From contig WBMV01000785.1 in NCBI GenBank assembly GCA_013396655.1, positions 1,021,526 to 1,085,525 on the forward strand: a stretch of DNA of 64,000 bases. Direction: 5' to 3'. The DNA comes from Campylorhamphus procurvoides (Eukaryota; Chordata; Aves; Passeriformes; Dendrocolaptidae). The notes under the pieces are model-generated. The model was not told the DNA's origin, did not search any database, and was given only the letters and a program-made list of their open reading frames with translations. Made by a program: the position numbers and the translations under genes. Below, piece after piece: positions 43,401 through 54,800 of the stretch (position 1 is the first letter of the stretch; the number at the start of each line of letters is the position of its first letter).

Positions 43401-43461
43401 AAGCTGAAGCCAATCCAAATGCCAGCAGAAATATCATGTTGCAAAGCAAGGTAGTTATCAT
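16383..43461 (-). CDS. SCG5: SCG5, neuroendocrine protein 7B2 / secretogranin V (whole gene, 5 coding exons)
   Basis: Encodes 7B2, a secreted neuroendocrine chaperone. It escorts pro-PC2 (PCSK2) through the secretory pathway, and its C-terminal peptide inhibits PC2 until cleaved. Five exons join in phase to 208 residues (human 212). In order: a signal peptide [20 protein letters not shown], the mature start [20 protein letters not shown], the strongly conserved core with YPDPPNPCP (polyproline PC2-binding segment), the Cys-containing [14 protein letters not shown] block, the polybasic processing site KRRKR, and the C-terminal peptide [20 protein letters not shown] with the inhibitory Val-Val-Ala-Lys-Lys. 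All of these are intact. The first coding exon starts at ATG 43459-43461; the codon aligning with the human initiator is GTG (43471-43473). It lies downstream of ARHGAP11A in the same orientation, as in human. Confidence 0.97.
16479..20103 (-). other. SCG5 intron 5
   Basis: A 3.6-kb AT-rich intron. It has T/G-rich low complexity at 16638-16675 and an AT/TG-rich simple-sequence patch at 18360-18475. I recognise no repeat family and no exon. Confidence 0.75.
20104..20157 (-). CDS. SCG5: SCG5 coding exon 5 (furin-site exon)
   Basis: A 54-nt exon encoding [18 protein letters not shown]. The human equivalent is NKKLLYEKMKGGERRKRR. It supplies the multibasic site at which 7B2 is cut to release the C-terminal PC2 inhibitor. 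Acceptor CCATTCCAG|AGC, donor AGG|GTAACT. It is the most divergent SCG5 exon apart from the signal peptide, but phase and length agree. Confidence 0.9.
20158..25644 (-). other. SCG5 intron 4
   Basis: A 5.5-kb intron. It includes a CpG cluster at about 20378-20412, a locally GC-elevated patch at 23550-23955 without recognisable coding content, and an AT-rich stretch at 24480-24920 with homeodomain-like and Sox-like words that may be a conserved non-coding element. Confidence 0.65.
25645..25757 (-). CDS. SCG5: SCG5 coding exon 4
   Basis: A 113-nt exon encoding [20 protein letters not shown] and [17 protein letters not shown] after a split Val codon. Acceptor CTTTTGCAG|TT, donor TGG|GTGAGT. It is nearly invariant compared with mammals. 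Confidence 0.96.
25758..28680 (-). other. SCG5 intron 3
   Basis: A 2.9-kb intron with no repeat family or additional exon that I can recognise. Short open frames around 26303-26698 look random. Confidence 0.7.
28681..28830 (-). CDS. SCG5: SCG5 coding exon 3
   Basis: A 150-nt exon encoding [40 protein letters not shown] and PNPCPIGKT, nearly identical to mammalian 7B2. It contains the proline-rich PC2-binding segment. Acceptor TTTGCTAG|GT, donor ACAG|GTAATT. Confidence 0.97.
30548..30570. repeat. (AT)n microsatellite, interrupted
   Basis: Two AT runs separated by AAA in SCG5 intron 2. Confidence 0.9.
34935..36750 (-). mobile_element. 5'-truncated, degenerate CR1 LINE
   Basis: A chicken repeat 1 element in antisense display. 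Its 3' end at about 34935 shows the CACAGAATatgctgagTTGGAAGGG end followed by CATCGAGTCCAACCC. Reading the minus strand from 36.6 to 35.4 kb gives reverse transcriptase pieces: [36 protein letters not shown] (catalytic box A) and [11 protein letters not shown]...[10 protein letters not shown]. The frame is broken between pieces, and the catalytic FADD motif has become FTDN, so it is dead. The 5' edge near 36750 is approximate. It inserted in SCG5 intron 2, with its sense strand the same as the gene. Confidence 0.93.
43248..43461 (-). CDS. SCG5: SCG5 coding exon 2 (signal peptide and mature N-terminus)
   Basis: Encodes residues 1-71, from MITTLL to [10 protein letters not shown], plus the first base of a split Gly codon. 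The exon itself begins at 43480 (TTTTTCACAG|GATAAAAG), leaving a 19-nt untranslated stretch. Donor GAAG|GTAGCT. The ATG has A at -3. Confidence 0.95.
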
Positions 43462-44199
43462 AGTGGTAGCCACTTTTATCCTGTGAAAAAGAAAGGAATT
43501 TGATTATAAATGGCAGCAGGGAAAAAAGGCCTGTACACATCATGGACATAACATCTGATCTTACTACTGGACAAGAGTGTACTACCACAGCTTCTCGGGG
43601 CAGCTGAAGGTCTAGCCAGCTGGAAACTGGGAGGAGGCCAGGCAGGGTAGTAGGATGGATATGTTCTTCTCTTTTAAACAAATTATTAAGTCGCAAACTG
43701 CAGAAATCAATTTTCTGATTTACATTTGCCCATAACATATGTCTTCTGCTACTCCACCACCCCTACCTCCCTGGCCCCTGCCCATGTTTATAAAGCTCTG
43801 GACTAAGACCTCTTCAGGTAGGAACTGTGTTTTCGAAGAGCTATTTGTGCATTGACTGAAAAATGAATAATGAGAAACTACTGAACAACCTGGATATATT
43901 TTGTTTGTGGCCTAGGACAAAAGGCTTCCTACTTTACATGCGAGATCTTTCCCACCTGAAGCAAATTCGTCTGTAACCTTGAATCCCTTTCCCTAAGCTA
44001 TGCTGGTCAGCGTAGTTTAATTAGGAAAAAAAAAAACAAAGCCAATAATAGAAAAAAAAAAAACAACAACCAAGCACCACTTACTGTCCCTTTTGAGAGG
44101 CTGAATTTTAATCAGAAAGCTTGTTTTCTTAAAGCTCCTTTCGCCCTTATATCAGAGAACAATAAAACTGCATCACTTCCAATCGCTGGGATAAACAAG

Positions 44200-44690
44200 C
44201 CCCCCTCGAGCCGCCTTTGTCTCCCTTATCACTCGCACAGCTGCCTGACTCCCCACGCCAGACATTCAGAGACGCCCCGATGCTCCAGCCGCCCGGCGCG
44301 GCACCTGGGGACGCCTTGGAGGCGAAAATGGCTGAAAACGCCAAAGCCGGGCATATTTCCCCCCCCGCAGCCCTCCCACTCCGCCAGCCTCTGCAGCCTC
44401 CCTTCCCAGCACAAAAGCGCTGTTCCTGCGAAGCATTCCCGGCACCCGCAGAGGAGCCCCCCGGCAGCACAGGGAGCCCCCCGGGAGCGCAGGGAGCCCC
44501 CCGTGCCGCGCCATCCCGCTCACCTCCCGCTCCCGGCGCGGCTCTGCGGGTGCGGCGGCTCCGCGGCGGCGCATCCTCCGTGCACACACGGGCTCTCCCC
44601 CCTTCCCCCGGGAACCTGCCGGGACCCTGCGCTCGCTGCCTGCGCCTGGCCGGCGAGGATGACACCAAACAGCTCCCTTTCTAGCTAAAC
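44200..44690 (-). promoter_or_regulatory. SCG5: SCG5 CpG-island promoter and probable non-coding exon 1
   Basis: A roughly 490-bp GC-rich, CpG-dense block just upstream of the first coding exon. On the minus strand CGGGAG|GTGAGC, with the donor at 44518-44523, is a good exon 1 splice donor. The exon would end at 44524 and join exon 2 at 43480 across a 1.04-kb intron. Human SCG5 also has an untranslated first exon. The transcription start is not defined and there is no clear TATA box. Confidence 0.6.
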
Positions 44691-46209
44691 ACAGTAGTCT
44701 AAAAATTAAGCTAAAGGGTTGTGATGCACTGACGGTTACAGAAATAAGACATTACATATTCCTGGGATTGTTATCTGTCTTGCCGCTGTGATCATGGAAT
44801 GACAGTGTTACCTAACTACAGGTTTACAAGGTATCAGCACGGGAACCGTCCCCAGATTAAGCAAATCTGTACACATCATCCATAGCAGAGGTTACCAAGA
44901 AGGCAACTATGAAAGGATCTTACCAAATGGAGCCTATCATTTAATAGCATTTGGCAAAATGGTAACTTCTAAAGGCTAGTTTATGTATCACATCTTCCCT
45001 GCTACTGATGGGAAATGTGTCACATTCCATTTTGGGATAGCTATCCACAGAAAAGCTCTAAGATTATTATATTCCATAAACCACAACAGAGCCATAACCT
45101 ACACTTTCAAATGTAGATTATTCTCTTCTTGCTGTTCTCTAGTACCTTATATGAGCCTGTAACTTGCAAGATTAAGCAGTAGGGAAGTCTACTTGGCATC
45201 TAGTGTTTCTTTCATCAAAACATAGTCAACTTTATATAAATGGATGTATATCCAAACTGTTCTGCAAAACCTATAAAAACAGAGCCTAAACTTTGACAAT
45301 ATTTTCTCGGGTGTTTAAGGGTTTCTTTGTCTAGACTGGCTTGCATTGATGATCAAAAATAGCTTACTGCTCCATCCAGGACACACTGTCAAAGCTGCAT
45401 TAGCATTCAAAATACTTGGTACATACTAACAGGAAAAAAAAATTCAAGTCTTACTCTTTCAAACAAAAAATTGATGTGACAGCTCACTATTACAAAGCCA
45501 GATCTCATTTTCTTTCTGACACTGCCTTTATTTCCTTCTGCCCTATTTTCAGCTCCTACCTCCTTGCATCCACTGTGACAGCTGGAAGGTATTTTGCTGA
45601 TCCTTATTTGTTTCAGTGAGATGATACAAAGTGTGGTGCTCTGGTGCCTGCATTTATTCTACTGAGGGATCTGCCAGCACCAGCTAAAGGCAGAGGGTAA
45701 GAACACATCAGCACCTTCCTCTTTGGATGGCGGTGAACTGTTATCTTGACTCCTTTATTCCATGAAACAGAAGCTTCCCATACTTAACCACATCACCAAG
45801 CAATCCTGTTAAGATCTTCTCATGGCTGTTTTCCTAGTGTTAGATCTTAACAATAACATAGCAACAGAGTGAGCGGGGAGGTTTCCACCAGATCAACCAG
45901 CTGGACCAATTCAACTTGCAAACAGGTAGACACCAGGGGAAGGAAGAACTATTCCTTTCAATAACATACCATTTAAGAAGTTCAGAAGACTCCTCCTAAT
46001 AGACTATGTTGCACCATGCCTTTTGCTACTTGCGAGAATCATCATCATATATCTAAGATGAACAAAGAGGACAGCCAGAACAGATTCGCTTCTGATTTGT
46101 TCTCTCAAACTTACTAATTTTGGTGTCTACAGGCTGCATATAATAACATAATCTAACCTTCTAAGTCATTATAGAAGACCAAGCTCAGAAAAGGGAAAAA
46201 GCCAATGGT
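44691..46209. other. Intergenic spacer between ARHGAP11A and SCG5
   Basis: About 1.5 kb of AT-rich sequence between the candidate ARHGAP11A poly(A) signal and the SCG5 CpG island. No repeat or gene was recognised. Confidence 0.6.
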
Positions 46210-47242
46210 TTTATTAAAACCAAAAGTATCCAGTGCTTCAGCTCTAACATTTTGCCAATAAGCAATTCGCACATATAAAAAGCTAATGAACAGTTTCAAG
46301 TGTTTACTGTTAAATAAGTTTACAACTGATGACAGACATAAACAGTTTTCATTCTAAAAATGTAAACATTTGCTTGTGCAAATCAACTTTTAACACGCTA
46401 TGGCTTCTTACATTTTTCTCTTGCAACACTTTCAGCATCTAAAACCAGCTTCTGCACCATCTAGTTAACACTATTGTATTGCTTTAAAAATAAGTTAAAA
46501 CTCCCCTCATATTAAGATAAAAATTTTACTGCTCGCAACTGAAAATGCTTAGTACCTATTACAGAACACATCACTGGGTGAAGTTTTTAAGACTTTTTGC
46601 TTCTTGAATAAACTTCACATTTGTTTTCCATGTGTTCTAATAATTCTCCAGTGTGTGCACACACATGAATGATATTTTGACATTTACCTACTCAACATGG
46701 AAAAATATGCTCCCAATTTACTCCAGTAGAAATAAAAAACATTGTCTCAAAAGAAGTAGAACTCATGTAAGATCCAACTTAGTAGTATCGAGTACAATAC
46801 ACTTAAAACTAAAACGGAAATAACTTAAACTATCACCACCGAGCATCAATGTATTTTCTTTCACGTGTCTGTTAGCTTTGTTTTAAATATTTGAGAAGTT
46901 TGGTTTTTTTTTAAATTTGGTACTTAATCTAAATACTGCAAAGACTGTTTTGGGAGATGCTGTGTTTTTGGAAGCTGAGATAATCTAACACAAACATTTG
47001 TAGAAACAGGTTATTTTTGTTTTAGAAGTCAAATTCATTCAGCTGAACTAGCACTTACAGGCGTTTCAGTAAACGAAGAATATCTCAACATGAAACAAAC
47101 TGATATCTGTACATCTCCATGACTCACACAGTTAAAATAAATCAAAAATTACAAATAATTAGGGCTAAAAAAATACCATACAAATTTAATTTTTGCAAAG
47201 ATTAACCAGTTACAATGAACCCATTTAGCCACCATATTTGAT
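46210..47242 (-). other. ARHGAP11A: Probable ARHGAP11A 3' UTR with candidate poly(A) signal
   Basis: AT-rich non-coding sequence directly after the stop codon. On the minus strand the first clear AATAAA is at 46210-46215, giving a 3' UTR of about 1.03 kb. An ATTAAA at about 47183-47188 could serve a much shorter form. The true cleavage site cannot be fixed from sequence alone. Confidence 0.4.
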
Positions 47243-48831
47243 TTACAAGTCTACTGGCTTTGCAGTTGGTAGCAGTTTCACTTTAGATATTGGATTCTTT
47301 GGAGAACCTCTATAACGAACTCTTTCTTTTCCTGGAGCACTTCTTGCAATTGTAGATTTTTCTGGGGCATCACCTTGAATATTCACATTTCCACTAACTT
47401 TCAAATTGCATTTAACCGTTTCATGATTGGTTAGATCTTCTAGAACAGACTTTGATGGATGAACAGTCACTTTTTGATCCTGCATTCCTGCAGGTCTGTC
47501 AGAAACATTAGGCTTGTCTGATGGATTTGATGGCCTGCAACATGATTTGGATGTTAAGGCTAGCTGCTTATGAGATATAGAAATTTGGTCATATGTACTT
47601 TCACTTCTGTGTGGCAAACCCACTGAATTCTTTGAGGGCTTTTCTGTGCAGGAGAACAGTGCAGAATCATAGCTCAAAGATTTAACAAGTGGTGAACCAA
47701 CACTGCTTGACTGAAGTGGCTGAGATCTTACAGATCGTCTGTTAGCCTCCAGCAAGGAATTTATTCTTCTTACAGACTGTCGGACTGGAGTACGCTGAAA
47801 CTTCAGAGGTGGTTTAGTGCTGCTTGCTGAACTTGGATCATTTAATGAAAGCTTGTTGAACCACTGTATGTGGTCAGAAACCTTTCCGTGGTCAGAAACA
47901 GTTGACATTTTAGTTAAAGTTTTATCAGAATTTTCAGCTTTCAAGTATTGGTTGCCTACTTCATTTGGGGATTTAGGCAACTGTAAAGCAGGAAGATGAT
48001 CTGTCAAAGCAACCTTAGCAGTACCTTCTTCCAAATTACAGCATTTTAGCACACTGTTTTCAGCTGTTTGTGAGTGTGTTAATTCTATTTCCTCTTTCCT
48101 TCCAAAGAAATCTAATTTGTTTAAGTCATCTTTTGTTGAACTGTTCTGAACAGTCAACTTGCTTTCCCTGGCCAGTATTTGAGGCACAGGAAATTCTGTT
48201 ACCTTTTTTATATCTAGCTTTGGGACCTGAAGTTCAATCTCGACAGAAGTTCTGAAGTTTCTTTTCTCCAAAACTTTAGTTTCAGGGTTTTTTGACTCCT
48301 GTTTATCATCAGCAGAAGACTGATTAAATTGGTGCAACAGCTCTCTGGATTTTATATTTGCTAGATTTTCAGAAACTTCTTCAGCTAACAATTCTTTCGC
48401 TGGACTGAGCCCTGTGGGACATAGAGTTGCATTTAATGTTTCACCTGCCACATCTGCGAAGGAAGGTTTATCCCCTATCAAATTGTGAAAAATACTGCCA
48501 GACGCAGAGAAGGCTTGCTTAACTTTCAGTAACGTTTCTGCAGTTGAGTTACTTTCCTCTTCACAAAGCGCAGGTTCCATGTTGTTGTTGTCTTGTTTGC
48601 TTACAGTTGCAGACTTGAATTCATCTGGAACAACTGGTGGGTTTTCAGATATCAAAACAGACTCTGAAGAGCCAGCTCTTGTTTCAGGGTGTCCTGGCAG
48701 AATTTGCTCATTCTTGCTGATCACCTGAGAATCCATAACAGCAGGACTATTCCATGACATTCGGTGAACCACCTTACTGTGACGTTTTGGAGATAGCAAG
48801 TTTTCTTCTGACGTGCTTACATTCCTTGAAC
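47243..48831 (-). CDS. ARHGAP11A: ARHGAP11A terminal coding exon 12
   Basis: A 1589-nt exon for residue 499 to the stop (TAA at 47243-47245), about half the protein. It is Ser/Thr/Lys-rich and probably disordered. Its centre diverges strongly from human. The conserved parts are [13 protein letters not shown] near the start, [16 protein letters not shown] and [20 protein letters not shown] near residues 815-860, and [18 protein letters not shown] at the end. Acceptor TATTTTAAG|GT. The frame is open throughout. Confidence 0.97.
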
Positions 48832-51800
48832 CTTAAAATAAATATCAGTGTTTAAGAATAGTATCTTGTGATTTTAATAACAATTACAGGCAAAATTCTA
48901 ACTGAAAACTAATTATCAAAGCAGAACTGAATTTAAAGACACTGTTACTCCCTTAAATTTCAGAATTGTGAAGAAAGGTTGCAATATTAAGAACTGAAAT
49001 CATGCATCTCATCTTGCTTAACTAATAAAAGAGAACTACTAAAATACACTAGAAACGCAACAAGCCTGTCAATTCTTTTTCCCCAGAAGCCACTAGCATT
49101 CAAGTAACTTAGCTAGAAGCACACTTTTAATCCAATTGCTTTTATACTTCTATCCATAAAGTTACTTTTGCTTTACAAAACCAAAAGTAAGTTTTCCCCA
49201 TCTAATATATTTGATAAGATAATTACCTTTCTTAGGGAATTTTTCATTGACATATGGGCTGAAGAGTACCTCTCTTTTAGCACATTCCGTTCTGCTTTCC
49301 AAACCTTGCTGACTTGCAAGACGCTTTCCAATATTTTCAGATCTATTACCAACTGCACATCCTGATACAATATTCTTGAACAAATACAAAGTGTTAGTTT
49401 GTTTTATATAAACTTGTCATCTCATTTACAGAGGTACCTCCAGGAAAAAAGCTATGTAAATCAACCACAGAGGTCTTTTTGTGGCCATATTTCATCTTCC
49501 CTGAATTCTTTGTAGACCTAGGTAGGGAACAGCCTACTTGCAGTAAGATAGACTTAATCACACTCTGAACACAGTGGTTCTGTGCATACGCTTTGCAAGG
49601 TCAGAAGTTCAGGAGCTGTGAGACCTACTGATCAGAAGTGTGGTGGGGTTGATCCCAGCTGGGAGGCAAGCTCCCATCCAGCCACATGCTCACTTTCCCC
49701 ATTCTCCAACAAGATGAGGGGGAGAATTGGAAAGGTAAAAAAGGGAAAGAGACAAACACACACATTACAGACGAAAACAAACAAAACCCCCCAAATCCAC
49801 ACATGATACAAAGGCCATCACTTATAACAAGCCAATCAATTCTCAACAAGCCTCTGAGCAGTGGCTGCTTCTTAAACACTTCCCCCATCCCAGTTTTACT
49901 AGTGAGTTTGACATTACATGGCTTGGAATCACTTGGAATTCAGGTCAGCTGCCTTTCCTTCAGACTCTTGCCCCATCCCAGCCAAACACAGTACAAGCTC
50001 ATCAGTTCCTGCTATGAAAATAAACCTCGGGCTTCTTGTACTTGACAGCTAGCAGGTCCACTTAATGCTGTGATCCATGACAAAGTAAGCCCTTCTTGCT
50101 ACTGAAAATCAATGTCCAAAACTTTGGATTAAAAAATCTGCACACTAAGAAGAAGCCTGGGTTAGAAACAGAATACTTACCATTTCTCTACTGCTTTTTC
50201 CCAAACCAAATTTCAAGCGTAATGACCTACGAACCATTTCTTTTCGGCTTATCTTCGGAGAAAAACAACCTGTCTTTCCTGACTCAGCCCTGGGAGGAGA
50301 GATAGTAAGAAGTGACACATTGAAAGCTCTTCAGGAGGGCAATGAAAACATCTTGGCATTTATGGTTACTTCTAGTTTTACTTACTTCATTGCCTTCTTG
50401 ACAACCTTTTTTTACTAGGCACAGGAAGCTAGTATACCAGATCTTATTTTGTTTTGAGCTCCATTTTGCCACATCAGAAGATCTGGTGATTTTAAGATTA
50501 CTATAACAAGTTGTTACCAAAAAAGATAATTTTAGAAATAGATTGAGATTTTATATATCATTAGCCAAGAGGTCTAGACCCATCTTTCCAATTTATCTTT
50601 ACATTCTGAGAATTAAGGCAAATTACCTGTATAATTTTTTGTTTGCAAGTCTTTTACTTCTTCTGTTCCCTGTACTACACAGATGATTTTCACCCATGGT
50701 TGAAGGAGATAGTGAGGTTTGTGATGACTCAAAGGACACACAAGGACTTGCTTCAAAGTGAACTACAGGAACAAAATTATATTTATATGAATTTAAAATA
50801 GTCACATTTTTTTCAGGTAAAGATTTAACAGTTAACATAATAAAGAGGAGGGTTTTAAACAGCAAAAAATTTGTTTGCTTATTTTGTGGCATGCTGGCAT
50901 ACTTTGACTTCCACTTTAATATTAAATGAAGCTGTTGCTTGTAGGATCCATAGAAGTGGCTGGAATGCAATTAATTACATGCTACTGATACCACTACCTC
51001 AAATAAGTTTCCACACTGTTAACATCAGATCAGTTCCTCAAATTTAAGAGCTTAATAAGAAAAATTAGATTCAGTCTCAATATTATTTGCAGTATTATTT
51101 TACTTTTTTTTTACATACGTAACCGGAACAGTCAAAGAAACAATAAAGAAGAGAGTTGCCGTTCTACTACTGAACTTTTTTATGAGACATGCATTACTAT
51201 CTTTATAAAATGTCATTGCTTTGATCTGCTTATTCATAGAAACAAAATTTCAGAGAAAGTGAAACTATTTAATAAACACATTAGTAAGTTTTAACACCAC
51301 TCATTTGAGGAGGGGTAAAAATAATCTTCAGGCAAAACAAAAACATCTAGAATTTTTTTTCAGTCTAGCTTCAGTTGGCAGGACATTAAAGAACCAAATA
51401 AAAATAAAACAGGATCTGCAGAAGAGCCTGACAGTTGGAAGCACTCTGGTAGAATAAAGTCTTTCTAAAGCACTATCAAACAAAAGTAAAAATTTTTCTC
51501 TAGAGTTTTGATATTATTCAACATCTCAAGAAAACAAGAAGTGATTGGATACAAGAAAGAACCTTTATTTATAGCAACAATTACATTTCACACAGAGCTA
51601 AGATCAGTTATTTAAGCATTTAGGAGACAGAAGGCTACAACTTTCAAGAGGCTGGAAGCATAGGCAGTCTTTATAGATTTATGTACTGAAACAGAAACAG
51701 GAGTATAAACTCAGTGATACTGAGGGAATGAAAAAGGCAAAAGGAGATCAGGACTGCAAGTCAGAGATTAACTGAGCAGAAAAAACCAAGAAACAGAATT

Positions 51801-54800
51801 GTGCTTGTGTTCAATCCATGTGACATGACAGTACTGATGAATGAAAACATACACTATTTACTAAGATGGGGAAGTAGTGCAAGTAATGGGCATCAATGAC
51901 TGCCTAACAAGAACAAAAGTCTGTACACTTAAATTAAAAAGCCACATACACCGACTTCAAGTAACAAGGAAAAAGTGAAGGCACTGTACCTGATGCTGGT
52001 GTTGAGCTGCTGTTAAAAATGCTACTTGGTAAGAATTCAAAGGCAAAACTATGCTTAAAAGAGCGTCTCTTCTTGCTGGACAAGTCCTGAGAGCAATCAG
52101 TTGGAAGTTTACGCTTGGTACTTGGAGTAAGAACCACTGGAGTCACTGACGAAACAACTGAAATAAAATAAAATTTGTAATAACAGCTTAAAAGTTTGAG
52201 AATTTACTAAAATAAATAGTTGTTTGGGGTTTTCTAACTCTGAAAGAAAACTGTTGTAAAAGCTTAGCCAAAGTGCATGCATTTTGAACAGGCAAAGCAA
52301 TCAGTATGGCTTAGAGTCTGATTCTTTATTTTGGTGGTTTTTTTGCAGTTTAGAGTACCAGAAAGGAAATCCAAACCCACACATTAATAAAACAATATAG
52401 GTATTAGGAGAAGTAAAAGTATAGTCATCTTCCATAAGTTCAAGAGACAGGGAAAGTGTGAAAGAATTTCAGTCCTGGCAAATTCATTCCCAAGATGATA
52501 AAATGCTGCACTACTGCACTGAAGCCTTAGTGTGTATTAAGTAAAAAGCACAAGTTGTGCAATCCCAGAGCGAAGCCAGGCAGGTGCCTGCTGCAGTGAT
52601 CGTAGCTGCTCCAAGAACAACAGGAAATGCAGTATCCTCAATAAATATGTATCTACGTTCACAGTTTTAAAGAATTTAAGTTTAATCACTTATCTTCAAC
52701 TAAGTTCTAATTCTTCAGTTAAAAAAAAGAAGTGGAATATAGTTAACATATACAGAAGATACTGCATGGGCTTTATTTAGTACAAATACACCAATACCTA
52801 CCGCTTCTGTCTTGTTGAGGTGTAGTGGAGGGTGTTCTGTTAGATTTAAATTTATTCAATGCTCCACTAACAATATCTGAAATGCAAGACACACCGAGCA
52901 ATCAAATTCAAATGTGAAGTTTGTCTTGCTCTATTTTTCAACTCAAGTTTAATTGGTGTTCTTTTCAGGGAAAAATAAAGCAAATCAGTTTAAATGGTTG
53001 TTTCATATACCAAAAACCATAGACCAGAACTTCTCCCCACCATAGTTTTTATTGCTTTCACAGTAAATCCACCAAAAAACCATACCAACAAACCAACCAA
53101 AAGCATAGAAAACCACCATAAAACAAAACCAAAATAAAAAAACCCACAACAAAACCAAACCACACTGCACAGACAATAGAAGTTTCTTGTAGAGAAGTCT
53201 ACTGGTCATTATAAAATTATATGCCTTCTGATTTTGTGAAGGCAAACCTAGAAGGTATCCACTGAAGTCTCTCAAAGAAAAGTCTCCGAGACTTTCTCAC
53301 CTTACTGGACAGTCAACTTGAAGTTGAAAAGCTTTGTTAGGCTCAAACAGAAGTATGAATTTTTCGTCTCACAAAGAAATAACATACAACTTTTCTGTGA
53401 ACTATGTTTTTCGTTTTGGGGTGTTTGCTTGGGTTTTTTAAAGGTAAAGTATATATATATATATATACAGCAGAGTATATGCATGAAATTTTACTAGTTT
53501 TCCGGCATTTAAAAGAGTAAAATGAAAGTATTTTTATTTAGTGCTGTTACAACCTCCAGTTGTGTTTCCATGTGTTCATAGGAAAGCTTAGCAAACTACA
53601 AGGCTGTGATACTTTTATGGTATCTGGTGGATATCACATAGTGTTTAAAAGCTCATCTTTGAAAACAGATCAAATGTACTAATGCTATGCTTTACCACAT
53701 TTGGAGAAAGAATAGAATCTGTCTACTATCAGAACCTGTTCCACAGAACTACCAAATACTAACTGATTCTCCTCAAAATGTTAACATTCGTGTTTATCAC
53801 TTTGCAACTCCAGGATGGTCTCTCTTCTTCTGGGTGAAAAAGTATATCACACAACAAAACATGTATTGGCTAAACATACACAATCATACAGCCTTATTTT
53901 CAACTGTTGTCAGGCTTAACACTCCAGGTACATGAGCTAAATACATACATACATTTTTACAGCAATACATAGAGGATCAGTGTTATAGTGGATTTGAGTC
54001 AAGTCAAGCATGTGTATTCCACAATACTTCCTCTGAGAGTGCAGAACAGAGAATATACCATTTGATTGTCCATATTTGGGAAAAAAACCCCACCCAACCC
54101 TACTGAAAACTGGGAAAAACAAACAAAAAAACCCCCATTCCAAAACTACAGATCCACGGTACCAGAGCACACTATATCCAATAATATCAAATTCAAAGTT
54201 ACACTTCAAAACACATTAGCTACTCTAATTAAAAACAGATCTGCCATTTGTATTCTTGCTTATCAAGGTGTGTGTTAAAGTGTCATCTCAAAACCAGCAA
54301 AAAACCCAAAAAACCCTACAAAACAAAAAAACTCATAACCTTTAGTGTTCTGCAACAGGATCTCAAGTTGACTCAACAAAAAGGTGAAATATTAATTTGG
54401 CTTCACAAACCCACACAAAACCAAAAGAGACTCTTTTGTAGACAACAGACCACTAGAATAAACTCAGAGTAAATATACAATAAATTAATGTGATTACTGA
54501 AGCCTTCTAGAGATTTTGTAAATCAAACCAAACAAGTTTCACAGACATCTATTCTGCTTTTGCACAAAGCAAGTGCTTAGGATCAGGATACCTGAGGTTT
54601 CAATTCTATTTTCAGTTTTAAGACTTTCACACAACATACCTACCCCCAACACTTCGGTGCCTCCTCCTCTTACATTCACTGGGAGATTCATTTTCACTGT
54701 CTTCCTGGCCCCACAGTGAAGGAGTAGATTGAAAGACATCAACACCTAACATTGCAGGAATCTTTTCCAAGATAAATTCCGGTACTTGTCCTGGATTAGG

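Noticed and set aside
44147..44684. Overlapping 150-170 residue frames on both strands of the SCG5 CpG island
   Set aside because: Composition artefacts of GC-rich DNA. No domain, and the SCG5 structure already explains the island.
47817..48255. Plus-strand frames within ARHGAP11A exon 12
   Set aside because: Antisense shadows of a well-supported coding exon.
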